This document shows positions 1 to 10,681 of a stretch of 64,000 nt of DNA, piece after piece. A program made the translations under genes and the position numbers. Each line of letters starts with the position of its first letter. The stretch's first letter is position 1. The notes beneath the pieces were generated by a model that worked only from the letters and a program-made list of their open reading frames with translations, had not been told where the DNA came from and did no database searches. Origin of the DNA: Pezicula radicicola (taxonomy: Eukaryota; Ascomycota; Leotiomycetes; Helotiales; Dermateaceae); contig PDUO01000040.1 of assembly GCA_003008705.1 (NCBI GenBank), positions 248,001 to 312,000 of the forward strand, given 5' to 3'.

Positions 1-1019
1 TATCGGTGACGGAACTTTGTAGATTGGCTCATTGGCATTGGTATAGAGGTATGGGGCATGGAAAAAGATGGATGGTGGTCATGGTGTTTCTCATAGGTCA
101 TCGGTTTGGAATGCACGGGTTTGGGTTTGGGATGATAATGAACATAGACTTTCCTAGAATGAAATATTTTTGTTTAAATTGAAGAGTCCATGGTGAGAAC
201 GTATAAGGAGGCCGCTTGGCTTTGTTGCTTCTGGGTCCACTTTCTTTTGGTCAATGGAGTGAAGTATCCAAGAAAATGACTGACAAATCGCTGATTATAG
301 TCTTGTTAGCTACAACCTCGACTGTCCTTTAGCAATCATCGCAAGATCTTCTACCGCGCGTTTGTTTCCCCCACAGTCCTAGGTGCTGGAATTATAAATA
401 GAGAGGTGCTTTCCAAATACAGCCTAAATCGATCATAGGTACAGAAACAAGCTTGATTGACGCTTCGGCTGCTCTAGAGCGCGGCCTCTGCACGCCATTC
501 AACGGAGAGAGGTTGGTCATTTGACTGCATCATACTCGTCAAACTTGACTCAAGGCTTCAATTACACACTCAAATGGATATAAAGGAGAAGAGTTTCAAA
601 TACCGAAAGCGTGTTTGAACTTCAATTGATGGATATTAGGAGCTACAGAAAGCAAGATTCCTAGCTCTTGCCATTCGAAATGGTATGAGGTTCGCCACTT
701 GGCCTACATAGGTATCAATGTATTAAAAGCAAACACGTTAATATGAGGTTCAAGATATAGAGACTCTGTTGGAGTTGAAGATATAAGCCTCTTCATGATA
801 CTTGCTACAATAGTAATCAAGGTATTGATGGTTGATTGGAAGTTGCGAATCGAGAGACTTCATATTGCCAAGCGGCAAAACCTCGGAAGTGGGGGTCCGG
901 TCTAGAATCGGCCGAGCCCGAAGGCCAACAACAGCCTCCCCAGCACCATCATCTCAGCAAACACCTCACAATATCCCCAGAGAACCTTACCTCACCTTAC
1001 CTTCGAATTCTCCACGAAA
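1..1019. other. Left-edge non-coding stretch
   Basis: No convincing coding frame is seen. Two overlapping open frames of 79 and 94 codons near 832-1120 lack recognisable motifs and overlap the start of the next gene. The last 200 bases are the probable promoter and 5' leader of the E2 gene. Confidence 0.5.
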
Positions 1020-1677
1020 ATGGCAACATCAACAGCCCAACGTCGACTCCTCCAAGAATACCGCGCCCTAACCAACAATCCCCCCGAAGGAATAACCGCC
1101 GGTCCCGTCTCCGAAGATGATCTCCTGTATTGGGAAGCTCTGATACAAGGACCAGAGGGAACACCATTTGAAGGGGGAATCTTCCCTGCGGAGTTGAAGT
1201 TTCCGAAGGATTATCCGTTGGCGCCTCCTAGTATGCGGTTTTTGGGTGAGGTTTGGCATCCTAATGGTATGATTTTCTTCCTACTTCCCGCACTTTTCTC
1301 CTCTTCGTACTGGTCTTGAGCGTTGGGGTTTTGGGTTTTGGGTTGTAGGCAGTGGAAGGATGTGGGGAATCGGCAAGAAGAGGTTGAGGAGGATATGTGC
1401 TGATTTGATATTGAAAAATATAGTATACCCATCAGGACTTGTCTGTATCTCCATCCTCCATCCACCAGGAGATGACCCAAATCACTACGAGCATGCATCG
1501 GAACGCTGGTCGCCTATTCAGAGTGTGGAGAAGATTCTCATTTCGGTTATGAGTATGTTGGCTGAGCCGAATGATGAGTCGCCGGCGAATGTCGAGGCTG
1601 CGAAGATGTGGAGGGAGCAGAGACCGGAGTATGAGAAGAGGGTGAGGGAGGGGTGTCGGAGGATGTTGGGGCTTTGA
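1020..1677 (+). CDS. UBC7: Ubiquitin-conjugating enzyme E2, UBC7/UBE2G2 type
   Basis: Two exons, 1020-1266 and 1424-1677, are joined by a 157-base GT/AG intron with a GCTGAT branch-like site, giving 166 residues, the usual length for UBC7. The UBC fold is complete. HPN at 80-82 leads across the splice junction into [16 protein letters not shown], with the thioester cysteine at residue 90. The acidic insertion [14 protein letters not shown] just after it is diagnostic of the UBC7/G2 class and absent from UBC4/5. In yeast this enzyme works with Cue1 and Hrd1/Doa10 in ER-associated degradation, so a cytosolic, ER-associated E2 role is expected. Without the intron the reading would stop at 1319 before the catalytic cysteine, which fixes the splice model. 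Confidence 0.93.
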
Positions 1678-3271
1678 GGTGGTGAGGGTGCGTTTAATGG
1701 GGGTGGGGTGATATGGTATGCTTGTGGGGGATTGGAGAAGGTTCTGCTGGGAGGAGGTTGGTCGGAGATCTATATGGGTTTCGGAGGCATTGGAATTGCT
1801 TGCTATGGTGGATAGCGAGACATTGGGAGAGTCTACTTTGGTATCGGAGCTGGAGGTTCAATAAGAAACGTGCTCTAGACATTATAATTGACGTGGGAGG
1901 TTGTAGTGAAAGAGCTCACTTCTTAAGATTACAGCGGTTTATGCATATGGGTTTGCAGCGGGCGTTTAGGCTGACTGAAAACATGGTTGTGTTAGAACAA
2001 GTAGATAGAATCCAACTGACATTTGTACCTTATACATCAACCTACAAGCATTGTGACGCGCGAAGACCTGGATAAGTATCAAAGAAAATTCTTAGACAAG
2101 CTGGAATTCGATTAGGTCTTGAGGATGTTTCTAAAATAACTGAAGTTGTCTAGCTAAATAATAGGTACAGTATATATATTGTCTTCTAAGCTAAGAGTAG
2201 ATAATGCGTTTCTGGATGGTTTATCCCACTTCACTTACATCTCAAGAATACACTAACTACTCTTGCTCGCCAACTAACATTAAATAAACACCTCACTTCT
2301 AACTTTATTCTCTTAAATCCCCTCTCTTATTAGTGAATTACTTCTATACTCTATATTACCCAACTACCTAAAATTTAAAACTATAAAAAGACTAAAGAAA
2401 TTAAGATAATACATACAAAGTATATTGCTTAAACATTGCTTACCTATTAAACCTGAAATGTATGTTAGCTACTATCCTAGGAAACATAAAGAGATAGAGT
2501 AATAGTTTAGATTAGTTACATTGCATTTTATATTGCTATAGTATTACTAACTACCTAACTCCCTAGACCCTCGCTCCCTTTTCTAGCCACTAACTCAAAA
2601 ATCAAAAGAACACAAAGAAATAACCCAAAAAAAAGAAGGATCTCTACCAGAGACATATTGTGCTAATTGTGCTAGTGGAAGGAGAGAGGGAAGGAAGAAC
2701 TAACCGAAGAAGTGCCGCAGGTTAGCTAGTTTATCAGCACCAACCGCAGAAGAGAATATCTCTTCTACGACCAGTATAGACCGTTTGACGGGACCGAACT
2801 GAGAAACGTCATTACCACCCGCAGCTCACTAAAGGAAATGTAAAGATATTTGTTTTTTTTTTAGGTTACAAGACTGGAACACAGTATCAGGAACAGGCAC
2901 ACAGAGAGGCAGTCGTTCCTCGAAAGTCAAATCTTCATCGTTTACGACGAAGAGGAACGAACATGCGTTCCTGGTGTACCCGGGGCCGGAGCATGGATCC
3001 TTTCTTAGATCCATGGCAACTAAACTTTTTGTTAGCTTTTGCTGACAGAAAGTGTTGTTAGTGACGGGAAGGGGAGGGTGTCTCTGGTAGAGCGTTGGTC
3101 TTCGCAATTGAGCCGTGGGAGCCGTGGGAGCTCGTTTTTGTTGAAAGGATATCTGGTATTAAGACCTATAAAGCAAACTGGGTGGGGGACCGCATATTGA
3201 AACCGGATGACTGCATAGTGATTGCCCGTTGCCGCAAAATTAAACTGAAATAGGCGGTAGAAACACTAATT
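1678..3271. other. Intergenic, AT-rich in the middle
   Basis: About 2080-2630 is strongly AT-rich and rich in TpA, as in RIP-degraded repeats. A 120-codon open frame at 1713-2075 has no recognisable motif and I do not call it a gene. A 14-base inverted pair, CTCTACCAGAGACA at 2642-2655 and its complement at 3079-3092, brackets roughly 450 bases, but the flanks do not extend the match. Confidence 0.4.
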
Positions 3272-4899
3272 TTATATGGAACTATTTTGGAGCTTTGCAT
3301 CAAGCCAGGCTGTCAATGCTTCTCCATTGCCAAGAATCTGGATTTCGGCCTTCACGTTCAGAAACAACATTGTTTGCAACTCTCTCCGCCACTCTGCTTC
3401 TCGTCCACCTTCTAGAAAAAGCTCCTTCTCCAACATTCGTGTTGCAATTCTTCGGTCACGAGGTGTCAGCTTGAGGAGACCTGGTCCTGAGAGTGGTATG
3501 TCATTGCTGCGGACGCCTAGCCAGCAGATGGAAGGCACAGCGAGATTTGCGGACTCGTGGGCTAGTGCCATGGAGCCATGTTTGTAGGTTGACATGATTC
3601 CAATACCGTCTGGGTCGAAGTCTACCAGTGCAAAGATAGGGATATTGGGTTTCTGGGTTGACAGCATTCTGAGAAGCATTCTTGTCTGGATGTCTGGATA
3701 TCCTTTGGCCTGATATCAAGTTAGGTCTGGTCCTCGGAATTGAGGAAAGGTTGTAGTCTTCGTACAGTAATGATAATCCCTTTTCCAGCTCTTGATTCCT
3801 TCCAATACTGACTGGTGGCCAAGGTTCGAAATGTTGCTTCTTTCTCAATCACCAGTATCCATCGGATTTCTTCAAGTTCGATACCTTCAATATTCTTTGT
3901 ATCTGGAACTAGCATACCCTGCTCTTGTCAATTCATATTATCAAAATGGTGACAGGATACTCACCTCGAGCTCCGCAGAGAAGTCAGCAGTCGACCCATC
4001 CTTCCTCTTTACGTAGAATGCACCAGCAACTAAGCCTTTAGCAGCAGCAACCTACTCAGTCAGAAGGTATGTAAATATTCTCGAGGGACAGATCACCTAC
4101 AATGTTCAAAGCATGACGCTCGACCCCAAATGTGTATGCAATATCATCAACAAATCGGTCGACTACCGCTTGCTTGAGGAATAGTTCAGGGTCTCGATAA
4201 TATACATCTCTGGAGGTTTATTAGTATGAACACCTAGGAGAGGTCAAGAAGAATCATGACTGGGTATTGGTGCACGGAAGAGCGTGGGAGGACTGGCAAG
4301 CAGGCGAATGCTGGGCCATGTGCTAGGATGGAGAATGCCACGGTCGATTTTGAGGGTCCAAAGCATATGCTATGTTAGAGAACTGAGGAGGACCTTTTGG
4401 TGGTAACAATACCGTTGACAAGCGCTTCATGAGACAGTTCAAGAATACGGAACAGAGCGGCTGTTTTTTAATGAGCTGGTATCGAATACTTGACCTTCCA
4501 AGACTCACTGAATTTCCAAGTTTCCTGGGGTGATTTGCTAGGAAATGTGATATTTCTGAACTGGGTATCTTGGAGACTCCCAATGATACCACTCACACTG
4601 TCCAATACCTTTGTCCCAGGCCTGCTTCTGCTCTTTAGTTGGATCACAAGCTCCTTTCTTTCTCCAAGGAGGCAGTCAGCCATAGCCTCGAAGATATCTT
4701 CGATCTTCGATATCATAGCACCGGCTTGATTCTGATTTGAAGAGTAAGGAAAGGGGTCGGCTTGAGTATTACGGTCATTGGAATCATTGATTCGGTCGGA
4801 ATCATCTGTTAGTTGTCTGCCGGGTGAGTTGTGTAACAAACGGCCTGGTGGCTGTGGTTCTCTCTCGGCCAGAATATCTCGTAGAAGATCAAAATCCAT
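3272..4899 (-). CDS. SPO11: Meiotic recombination protein Spo11 (TopoVIA-like)
   Basis: Six exons on the minus strand (4509-4899, 4394-4460, 4101-4209, 3965-4051, 3766-3918, 3272-3709) give 414 residues. The product makes the programmed double-strand breaks of meiosis by transesterification. The winged-helix segment ends in GIVTTKRDVYYRDPELF, where Tyr157 is the expected catalytic tyrosine. The VAAAKGLVAG stretch follows, then the Toprim domain with VIEKEA and the metal-binding VDFDPDG at about 298-304. Introns are 48-56 bases except the second (184 bases), which splits TTK/RDVYY. The N-terminal 60 residues are polar and poorly conserved, as is usual for the family. It lies head to head with the oxidosqualene cyclase gene, starts 269 bases apart. 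I see no break or missing key residue. Confidence 0.92.
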
Positions 4900-5168
4900 T
4901 TGGAAGCTTCATACCAGTCCCAGTCGCTGAGGCCTGTGGATGAATGCAGGCGGATGTAAGATCTTACATTCCGCCGTCAATCTGGCATTATTAGCGCCGG
5001 GCATAGCCGAAACACTATCCCAGATTAGGTTGGTCCCTATTTTGTCCCCATGCAGGTTCACCGCCTCAACATTCTGCCCAACCACTAACCTCCTTGATTG
5101 CAACCCCCTTTTGATCCAGATATTCGTCAATTCAGCTTGTGAAAGCATCAGTTGCCACATCAACGAGC
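4900..5168. promoter_or_regulatory. Short divergent promoter between SPO11 and cyclase
   Basis: These 268 bases separate the SPO11 start at 4899 (minus) from the cyclase start at 5169 (plus) and must hold both promoters. I recognise no specific operator. Confidence 0.5.
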
Positions 5169-7527
5169 ATGCCGCCCACAATTGCTCGCAACTCGACCCC
5201 GAGTTCCAATGGAACCCCCAAATTTGGTGAGAAGCGCTCACTGGATGAGGATTCGAAGGAGAAAGCGCAGAGTCCCAAGCGACCTAAGCTCCAGGAACGG
5301 ACAGATTATACTCGATGGCGACTGCTTGGTGTGAAGGGGAGGCAAACATGGCATTACCTCGAGGATGATGCCGATGCAGAGGAATGGCCGCAAACAACTG
5401 CAGACAAGTACTTTCTGGGACTGCCGACTGTAGGTACTCCTCGTTGAACGGCCAATGCCCTTCTGATCATGCAAAGGAACTCCCAGAACTCCCACTCGCA
5501 AAGACTCCTCTTGACTCCGTCAAGAATGGCCTCGAATTCTTCCAACATCTTCAACTGCCACCAGGTAACTGGGGTTGCGAGTACGGAGGACCGATGTTTC
5601 TGTTGCCTGGCCTGGTCATAACTTGGATAGTAACAGAAACCCGGATTCCTGACTCACATGCAACCGAGATTAAGAACTACCTCTTTGCGCGCCAAGATCC
5701 CGAAGATGGCGGCTGGGGATTACACATAGAGGGAGGTAGTACTGTGTTTGGCACATCAATGAACTACACCGTGCTACGGCTCCTTGGTGTCAGCGAAGAA
5801 GAGCCACGAATGATCAAGGCAAGAGGACTACTACACAAGATGGGCGGCGCAGTAAATAATCCTCATTGGGGAAAGTTCTGGCTCAGCGTCCTTGGTATAT
5901 GTCAATGGGATATTGTGAATCCTTCACCACCTGAGTTTTGGCTGCTGCCAGATTGGGTGCCGGTTGCTCCATGGAGATGGTGGATTCATATGCGTCAAGT
6001 GTTCCTTCCCATGGGATTTATCTCGTCGAAACGATGGAGTTACAAATTAACACCACTTACCAAGGCATTGCGTGAGGAGCTATTTGTACAGCCGTACGAG
6101 ACAATTGACTGGGCCGGTAATCGCAATAGCATCCATGCCAAGGATAACTACCATCCAAAGTCATGGCTTTTGAATAGTATTAACTGGCTGCTCGTCAATG
6201 TCTACCCTTACTTTCGGACAGAATCGCTGATTAAAAAGGGCGAGGATTGGGCCTTCAAATTGATTCAGATGGAAGATAAAAACACAGATTTCTCCAATCT
6301 TGGGCCTGTTAATGGACCAATGAATATGATTGCATGTTATATCCAAGAGGGTCCTGGCGCCTACTCGGTGCAACGCCATCGCGAACGTTTAGAAGACTTC
6401 ATGTGGGTGAAAAGCGAGGGAATGTTAATGAATGGCACCAACGGAGTTCAAAGTTGGGATACTGCATTCGTTATACAGGCAGTAATGGATGCGGGTCTCG
6501 CAGAAGATCCAAAGTGGAAGCCAATGCTCACAAAAGCCCTCGAATTTCTTGAAGATCAGCAGATTCGTGAGAATGTTGATGACCAAGATCTATGCTATAG
6601 ACAACAACGAAAAGGGGCATGGGCTTTCAGCACCAAGGACCAGGGATACGCAGTCAGTGATTGTGTCTCCGAAGCACTCAAAGCGGTGTTGCTTCTTCAA
6701 CGAACGCCTGGATATCCTGCATTGATCGATGACCAACGAATCTACGATGCCATCGATACTCTACTGACCTACAACAACGCTTCCGGTGGATGTGCATCTT
6801 ATGAACCCACACGTGGATCGGAGAAACTGGAGATGTTAAACGCAGCAGAAGTCTTTGGTCGAATAATGATCGAATACGATTACCCTGAATGCACGACAGC
6901 TGTGGTTACAGCATTGTCACTATTTGCGAAGCACTACCCAGATTACAGGGCAGCGGATATTAAAAAATTCAAAGGTGACGCAATTAGTTACATTCGCAAA
7001 GCACAGTACCCAGATGGCAGTTGGTATGGAAGTTGGGGTATTTGTTTTACCTATGCTGGAATGTTTGCGCTTGAAAGTCTTGCTAGCATTGGTGAGACAT
7101 ATGAGAACAGTGATGCTGTTCGTAAAGGATGCGACTTCTTTATCTCTAAGCAACGGGAGGATGGTGGCTGGTCTGAAAGCTACAAGGTTTGTTATTCCTC
7201 AAATCTCCTGCAGTTATTCACTAATTTTGAACACAGTCCTGCGAGCAAGGAAAGTACATTGAGCACCCAACCGGCTCTCAAGTGGTTCAGACTGCATGGG
7301 CTTGTATAGGTCTTCTTGAGGCCCACTATCCTGATCGCGCGCCTATTGAGAAGGCTTTAAAGCTTATCATGAGTAGACAGCAACCTAATGGAGAATGGCT
7401 ACAGGAGGCAATTGAGGGTGTTTTCAACAAGAGCTGCATGATTTCATACCCGAACTACAAATTCATATTCCCTATTAAGGCGTTGGGTATGTTTGCTAAG
7501 CGATACGGAGACATTGCACTCTTGTGA
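5169..7527 (+). CDS. Oxidosqualene cyclase, lanosterol synthase-like
   Basis: Three exons (5169-5429, 5477-7186, 7237-7527) give 753 residues, the length of fungal ERG7-type enzymes. The reaction is cyclisation of 2,3-oxidosqualene at the ER membrane. Seen in order: TDYTRWRLLGVKGRQTWHYL near residue 45, several QW motifs (QDPEDGGWG, YPDGSWYGSWG, REDGGWSES), and the substrate-channel segment LPDWVPVAPWRWWIH. The acid motif reads DCVSE, with Asp482, where lanosterol synthases carry DCTAE: the protonating Asp is kept but two neighbours differ. The end, SYPNYKFIFPIKALGMFAKRY, is standard. The product could be lanosterol or another triterpene. No P450 or acyltransferase is adjacent, and one cyclase gene per genome would make it ERG7, so I withhold the symbol. 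The upstream in-frame codon at 5139 is GTG; 5169 is the first ATG. Confidence 0.9.
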
Positions 7528-7914
7528 TTCAGGTACCCATTTCCTGAAGCGGGCTTTAGATGAGTCATGAGATTAGAATAGATTTGCTGTATGTTTATAA
7601 TGTATGTCTATATAGTAATAATTATTATTATTGAACTTTACTAGGGCCTACAAGAGTTGGTTCCTTTTGTACTGTGTGTAGCTTTGGGTCTGTCATGTTT
7701 ATATCAAGAGTTTCACGCACATTGCATAGACACCCTAGGAAGGGTTCGATATTGACCAGCCAAATATTTTTCATTACTATAAGAAATTATGAAGTGCAAA
7801 GAAATAAAACAAAACTTACCTTCACCACTTCACCTACCTACCACCAAAAAACAACAAAACAAAACAAAACAAAACAAGAAAACTTACCTTTCCACCACCT
7901 TATTCCTCCTCCCT
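7528..7914. other. Intergenic with short tandem repeat
   Basis: This is the 3' region between convergent genes. It contains a pentanucleotide AAAAC run at about 7853-7878 and an A/C-rich tract. I see nothing coding. Confidence 0.5.
7853..7878 (+). repeat. AAAAC microsatellite
   Basis: About five tandem copies of AAAAC, read directly from the sequence, lie downstream of the convergent zinc-finger gene. Confidence 0.8.
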
Positions 7915-8652
7915 TTACTCCTCTCCCCCTTCCTCCCCCTCCTTCGTGCCCGGAAAAGAACCACAACAAACATGCCGATTCTTCTGGACCTTAGTGAAAG
8001 TCTGATGACAATGTCCACAAAGATGCTGCTTAGTAATATGAACGCGTAAATTATACGTATTCTTGAGAGCTCGATGACAAATAAGACAGAGATGTGTTTT
8101 TATCTCCTTTTTCTGTTGGCCTCTTCTTCTTGCTAGTGATTGTGATTGTGTTTGTGATTGCAGGTTTTCTTTGATTGTGATTCGTCGGTTGAGGATATTT
8201 TTTCGTGTGTGTGGGACTCTGATTTGGAGGGGACGTTGGATTATGCTGTTTGTGTTTGTGTTTGTGTTTGGTCGGAAGAGGGTGAAGATTTTTGGGGATT
8301 GTGTGGGATTTTGGGTGAGGTTTTGAGGGCTGGGGTTGGGGTTGGGATGGTTTTGTGTGGGTATGGTGGTGGAGTTGTACGGGTTTATGGGTATGGATTG
8401 TGGGGGTTGGGGTTGGTGAAATGGTGATGAAGGTCCGAAGAATGCATTGCATGACATTACCCAGTTTGATTCATTGCATTGATTGAGTGTTTTTGCTGTT
8501 TCGTGTTGGAGTCTCCAGATTATGGTTGTTCTTCTTGCCTCTTCTTCTTCTTGGGAGATGGCTATTCGGTGAAGGAGATGTGTGATGTAGATGTGTTGAT
8601 CTTCTTCTTCGGCTTGGAAGGAGAAGGGGTGGTTGAAGTTGTTGTAGGACAT
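7915..8652 (-). CDS. Low-complexity protein with C2H2-like zinc finger
   Basis: An uninterrupted frame gives 245 residues from the ATG at 8652; the frame is also open to an upstream ATG at 8790 (291 residues). I prefer 8652 because the extra 46 residues are K/T/Q-rich and look like leader sequence. The N-terminus is an acidic helix-like segment (QAEEEDQHIYITHLLHR), the middle a Pro/Asn/Gln/Thr-rich disordered stretch. The C-terminus carries two close Cys/His clusters, HLCLICHRALKNTYNLRVH and HLCGHCHQTFTKVQKNRH. A nucleic-acid-binding role is possible but not shown. The long A/C-biased coding strand makes this gene less certain than its neighbours. I do not recognise an orthologue. Confidence 0.55.
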   Translation of the reverse strand: MSYNNFNHPFSFQAEEEDQHIYITHLLHRIAISQEEEEARRTTIIWRLQHETAKTLNQCNESNWVMSCNAFFGPSSPFHQPQPPQSIPINPYNSTTIPTQNHPNPNPSPQNLTQNPTQSPKIFTLFRPNTNTNTNSIIQRPLQIRVPHTRKNILNRRITIKENLQSQTQSQSLARRRGQQKKEIKTHLCLICHRALKNTYNLRVHITKQHLCGHCHQTFTKVQKNRHVCCGSFPGTKEGEEGGEE

Positions 8653-10681
8653 TTTAATGTCCTTTTGTTTGGTTTTGGTTTTTGGGTTTTGTTTTTGTTT
8701 CTGGGATGGTGTGTTTGAGTTTGTTAAGTGAGTGGTTGATGTAGGTTTGGTTGTGGGTTTGTGTTGTACTTGTAGGTGAGACAAGGGCATTGTGTTAGTT
8801 GTTCTTTACTCTTGGTTTTAAGGTGGGTGGTTATTTAGTTTAAGAGTCAGTTTCGAAGGGTTTAACAATACTAATTGTTGTCCGTATCCTTTGTTATTTG
8901 ATTTTCTTTGTTATATATTTCTTAGTGTCTTAAACAGGCTTGACAATGCATCTTTGTTTCATTACTATAGGCCTTTCTGATTCTCCTTTGTGAGAATTGA
9001 CAATGATGTAATTGATTCGATATCTTTTAGCATAGTTAGTAAAGAGAATACTTTTCTTTTGTTGAAAAGCTTTTTACATCTTTCACATTTATTAACTCCT
9101 CTGTTCCATATTGAAACCGGCGTACCCTGGCCCTGCTGAATTGTTGCTCAGGGACTGAAACATTCGTTTTGTTATGCATCAGATTTTGAGTTTCAGTTGT
9201 ACATAGCTATAATTTCTTCATCTTACAAAAAAAAATCGCCTGATGGAAGTTCAAAAATTGTTAGCCACTTAACGCCATCGGAAGAAACAAGGATTGCAAC
9301 GGCTAAGATTTCTAAGCCCAAATGTTTAAGTTTAACAGTGGATTTAGAGACCGCAACTTCTATAGTATCGAATTCAACGATCTTGAAAAGTGTTCATCTA
9401 AAGAAAATTAGAGCAGTGACTTTGGATTTGCTAGGTAGGAGGAGTCTTCATAATAAAAATTCACTCGCTTAGCGAGATGTAGTCATAAAATATCTAGAGT
9501 AACTCAATTGATTTGGGTAATATACTCGATATAAATAATTCACTGCATTTGAGCAGCTTAGTTAATTTGAATAACTTACTTATATTGTCTTTTTAGTGTT
9601 CCACAATTTCTGCTTTGTCAGTGTCCCCACATTCAATTTTCTCAGCAAGCCAGGGACGGATTGTACATGAGGATACTATGTTATCCTATCTACACTATTT
9701 GCCGCCATACCCACGGACGAATAGGACGTGCACCAAGCGAGCTTGCCTCACTGCGGTTCACACCTCATACAACATCGCTTAACGTGAAATTTCCCTATAC
9801 AAAGGGCTCTAGATTGTTCGAGCTTGAAGATCACCCGTTTGCTCACATAGATTATATGTGTAACTTACCTAGTTGTAGCCAACAAGAACTCTATACATGT
9901 TTCTGAACCTGCTCTTCTTACACTGTACTTGTAGAAATCTAACCCGGAATTCTCCCTTCGCTTACGGCAAAGTCTTAAGGTACTAGACTTCACATCCTGT
10001 ACAAACATGTATAAGTGCTGCACAAGGCTAATTTCTTTGTCTCTCCGCCTACCGGAATAGATCCATCGGTATTAGTGTAGACTGCTAATTAGCGGGACGA
10101 CCCGTCCCGGGTTCCTGTACATCGCATCAGAGTGCGATCGCGAAGTAGAAGCAGTGGGATGAGGAAGAGAACCGACATTCCGGTCTAGGGTTAACACAAT
10201 TAATCCGACAAGTTGATCAATTAGATATTGAGTCGATGACGAATACGTTGTCACACCGCTCTAAGGTACCTCCATACCTTGTCGAGATTAAGAACTCCCA
10301 CTTTTAGGGTTCCTGCCTAACTCAGGTTGACTTGGTGAACGGCAGCTTTCCCGGTACCGGGTAAACATCGTACAATGAAGAACTTTATTTGTCTTTGTCC
10401 TCATTACTTTTTAGCTGTTCCTAACGTTCCATGATGTGAGATGTTCATCTTGTTAATATAGTGGATCTCTTTCTAATCCGAGGTGGATATTTTGTTGGTT
10501 TTTCTTTGTAGTTTAATAGGGCGAGTGCTTCGTATGTTCCACATACTGTTAGTCTAGTTGACAATGATTGCTGCTATACATACTTGATGTTTCCAGAGAT
10601 TTCTTTCAATTTGCCACCTACGGTGATCATGCTTTGTTAAGCCTTCTTTCATCTATTGGTCCTTGAAAGCTTATATTTAAG
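8653..10681. other. Long intergenic, repeat remnants
   Basis: Open frames at 9197-9472 and 9661-9906 have no recognisable motif and lack convincing starts. The stretch holds one copy of the interspersed repeat listed at 9480-9660, a small hairpin (GGGACG/CGTCCC at 10094-10108) and a 12-base palindrome CCCGGTACCGGG at 10350-10361. The complex sequence around 10000-10370 may be transposon-derived, but I cannot name it. Confidence 0.4.
9480..9660 (+). repeat. Interspersed repeat, copy A
   Basis: This stretch aligns by eye, with many substitutions, to 21225-21425. Both have a GAGTAA-(A/C)TTGA-type motif series, then CGATATAAATA or TGATATAAATA, then AATAACTTACTTAT or AGTAACTCACTTAT, and end near a GTCAG/CTCAG..AGCCAGG-like segment. 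No coding content is seen. It is probably an old non-autonomous element degraded by mutation. Confidence 0.5.

Noticed and set aside
1713..2075. 120-codon open frame downstream of UBC7
   Set aside because: No motif or family resemblance, no promoter context, and it overlaps the probable 3' UTR and a minus-strand frame.
2642..3092. 14-base inverted pair that might bound a MITE
   Set aside because: Only 14 bases match, the flanks diverge at once and no target-site duplication is seen; chance or tRNA-derived words are as likely.
3079..3135. tRNA-like segment with an A-box-like CTGGTAGAGCG
   Set aside because: The downstream part does not form the T-arm (GGGAGCTCG instead of GTTCGANTCC) and no acceptor stem closes. 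At most a tRNA-derived relic.
10000..10370. Possible LTR of a retrotransposon
   Set aside because: No second copy, primer-binding site or coding remnant was found in the window; the palindromes alone are not evidence.
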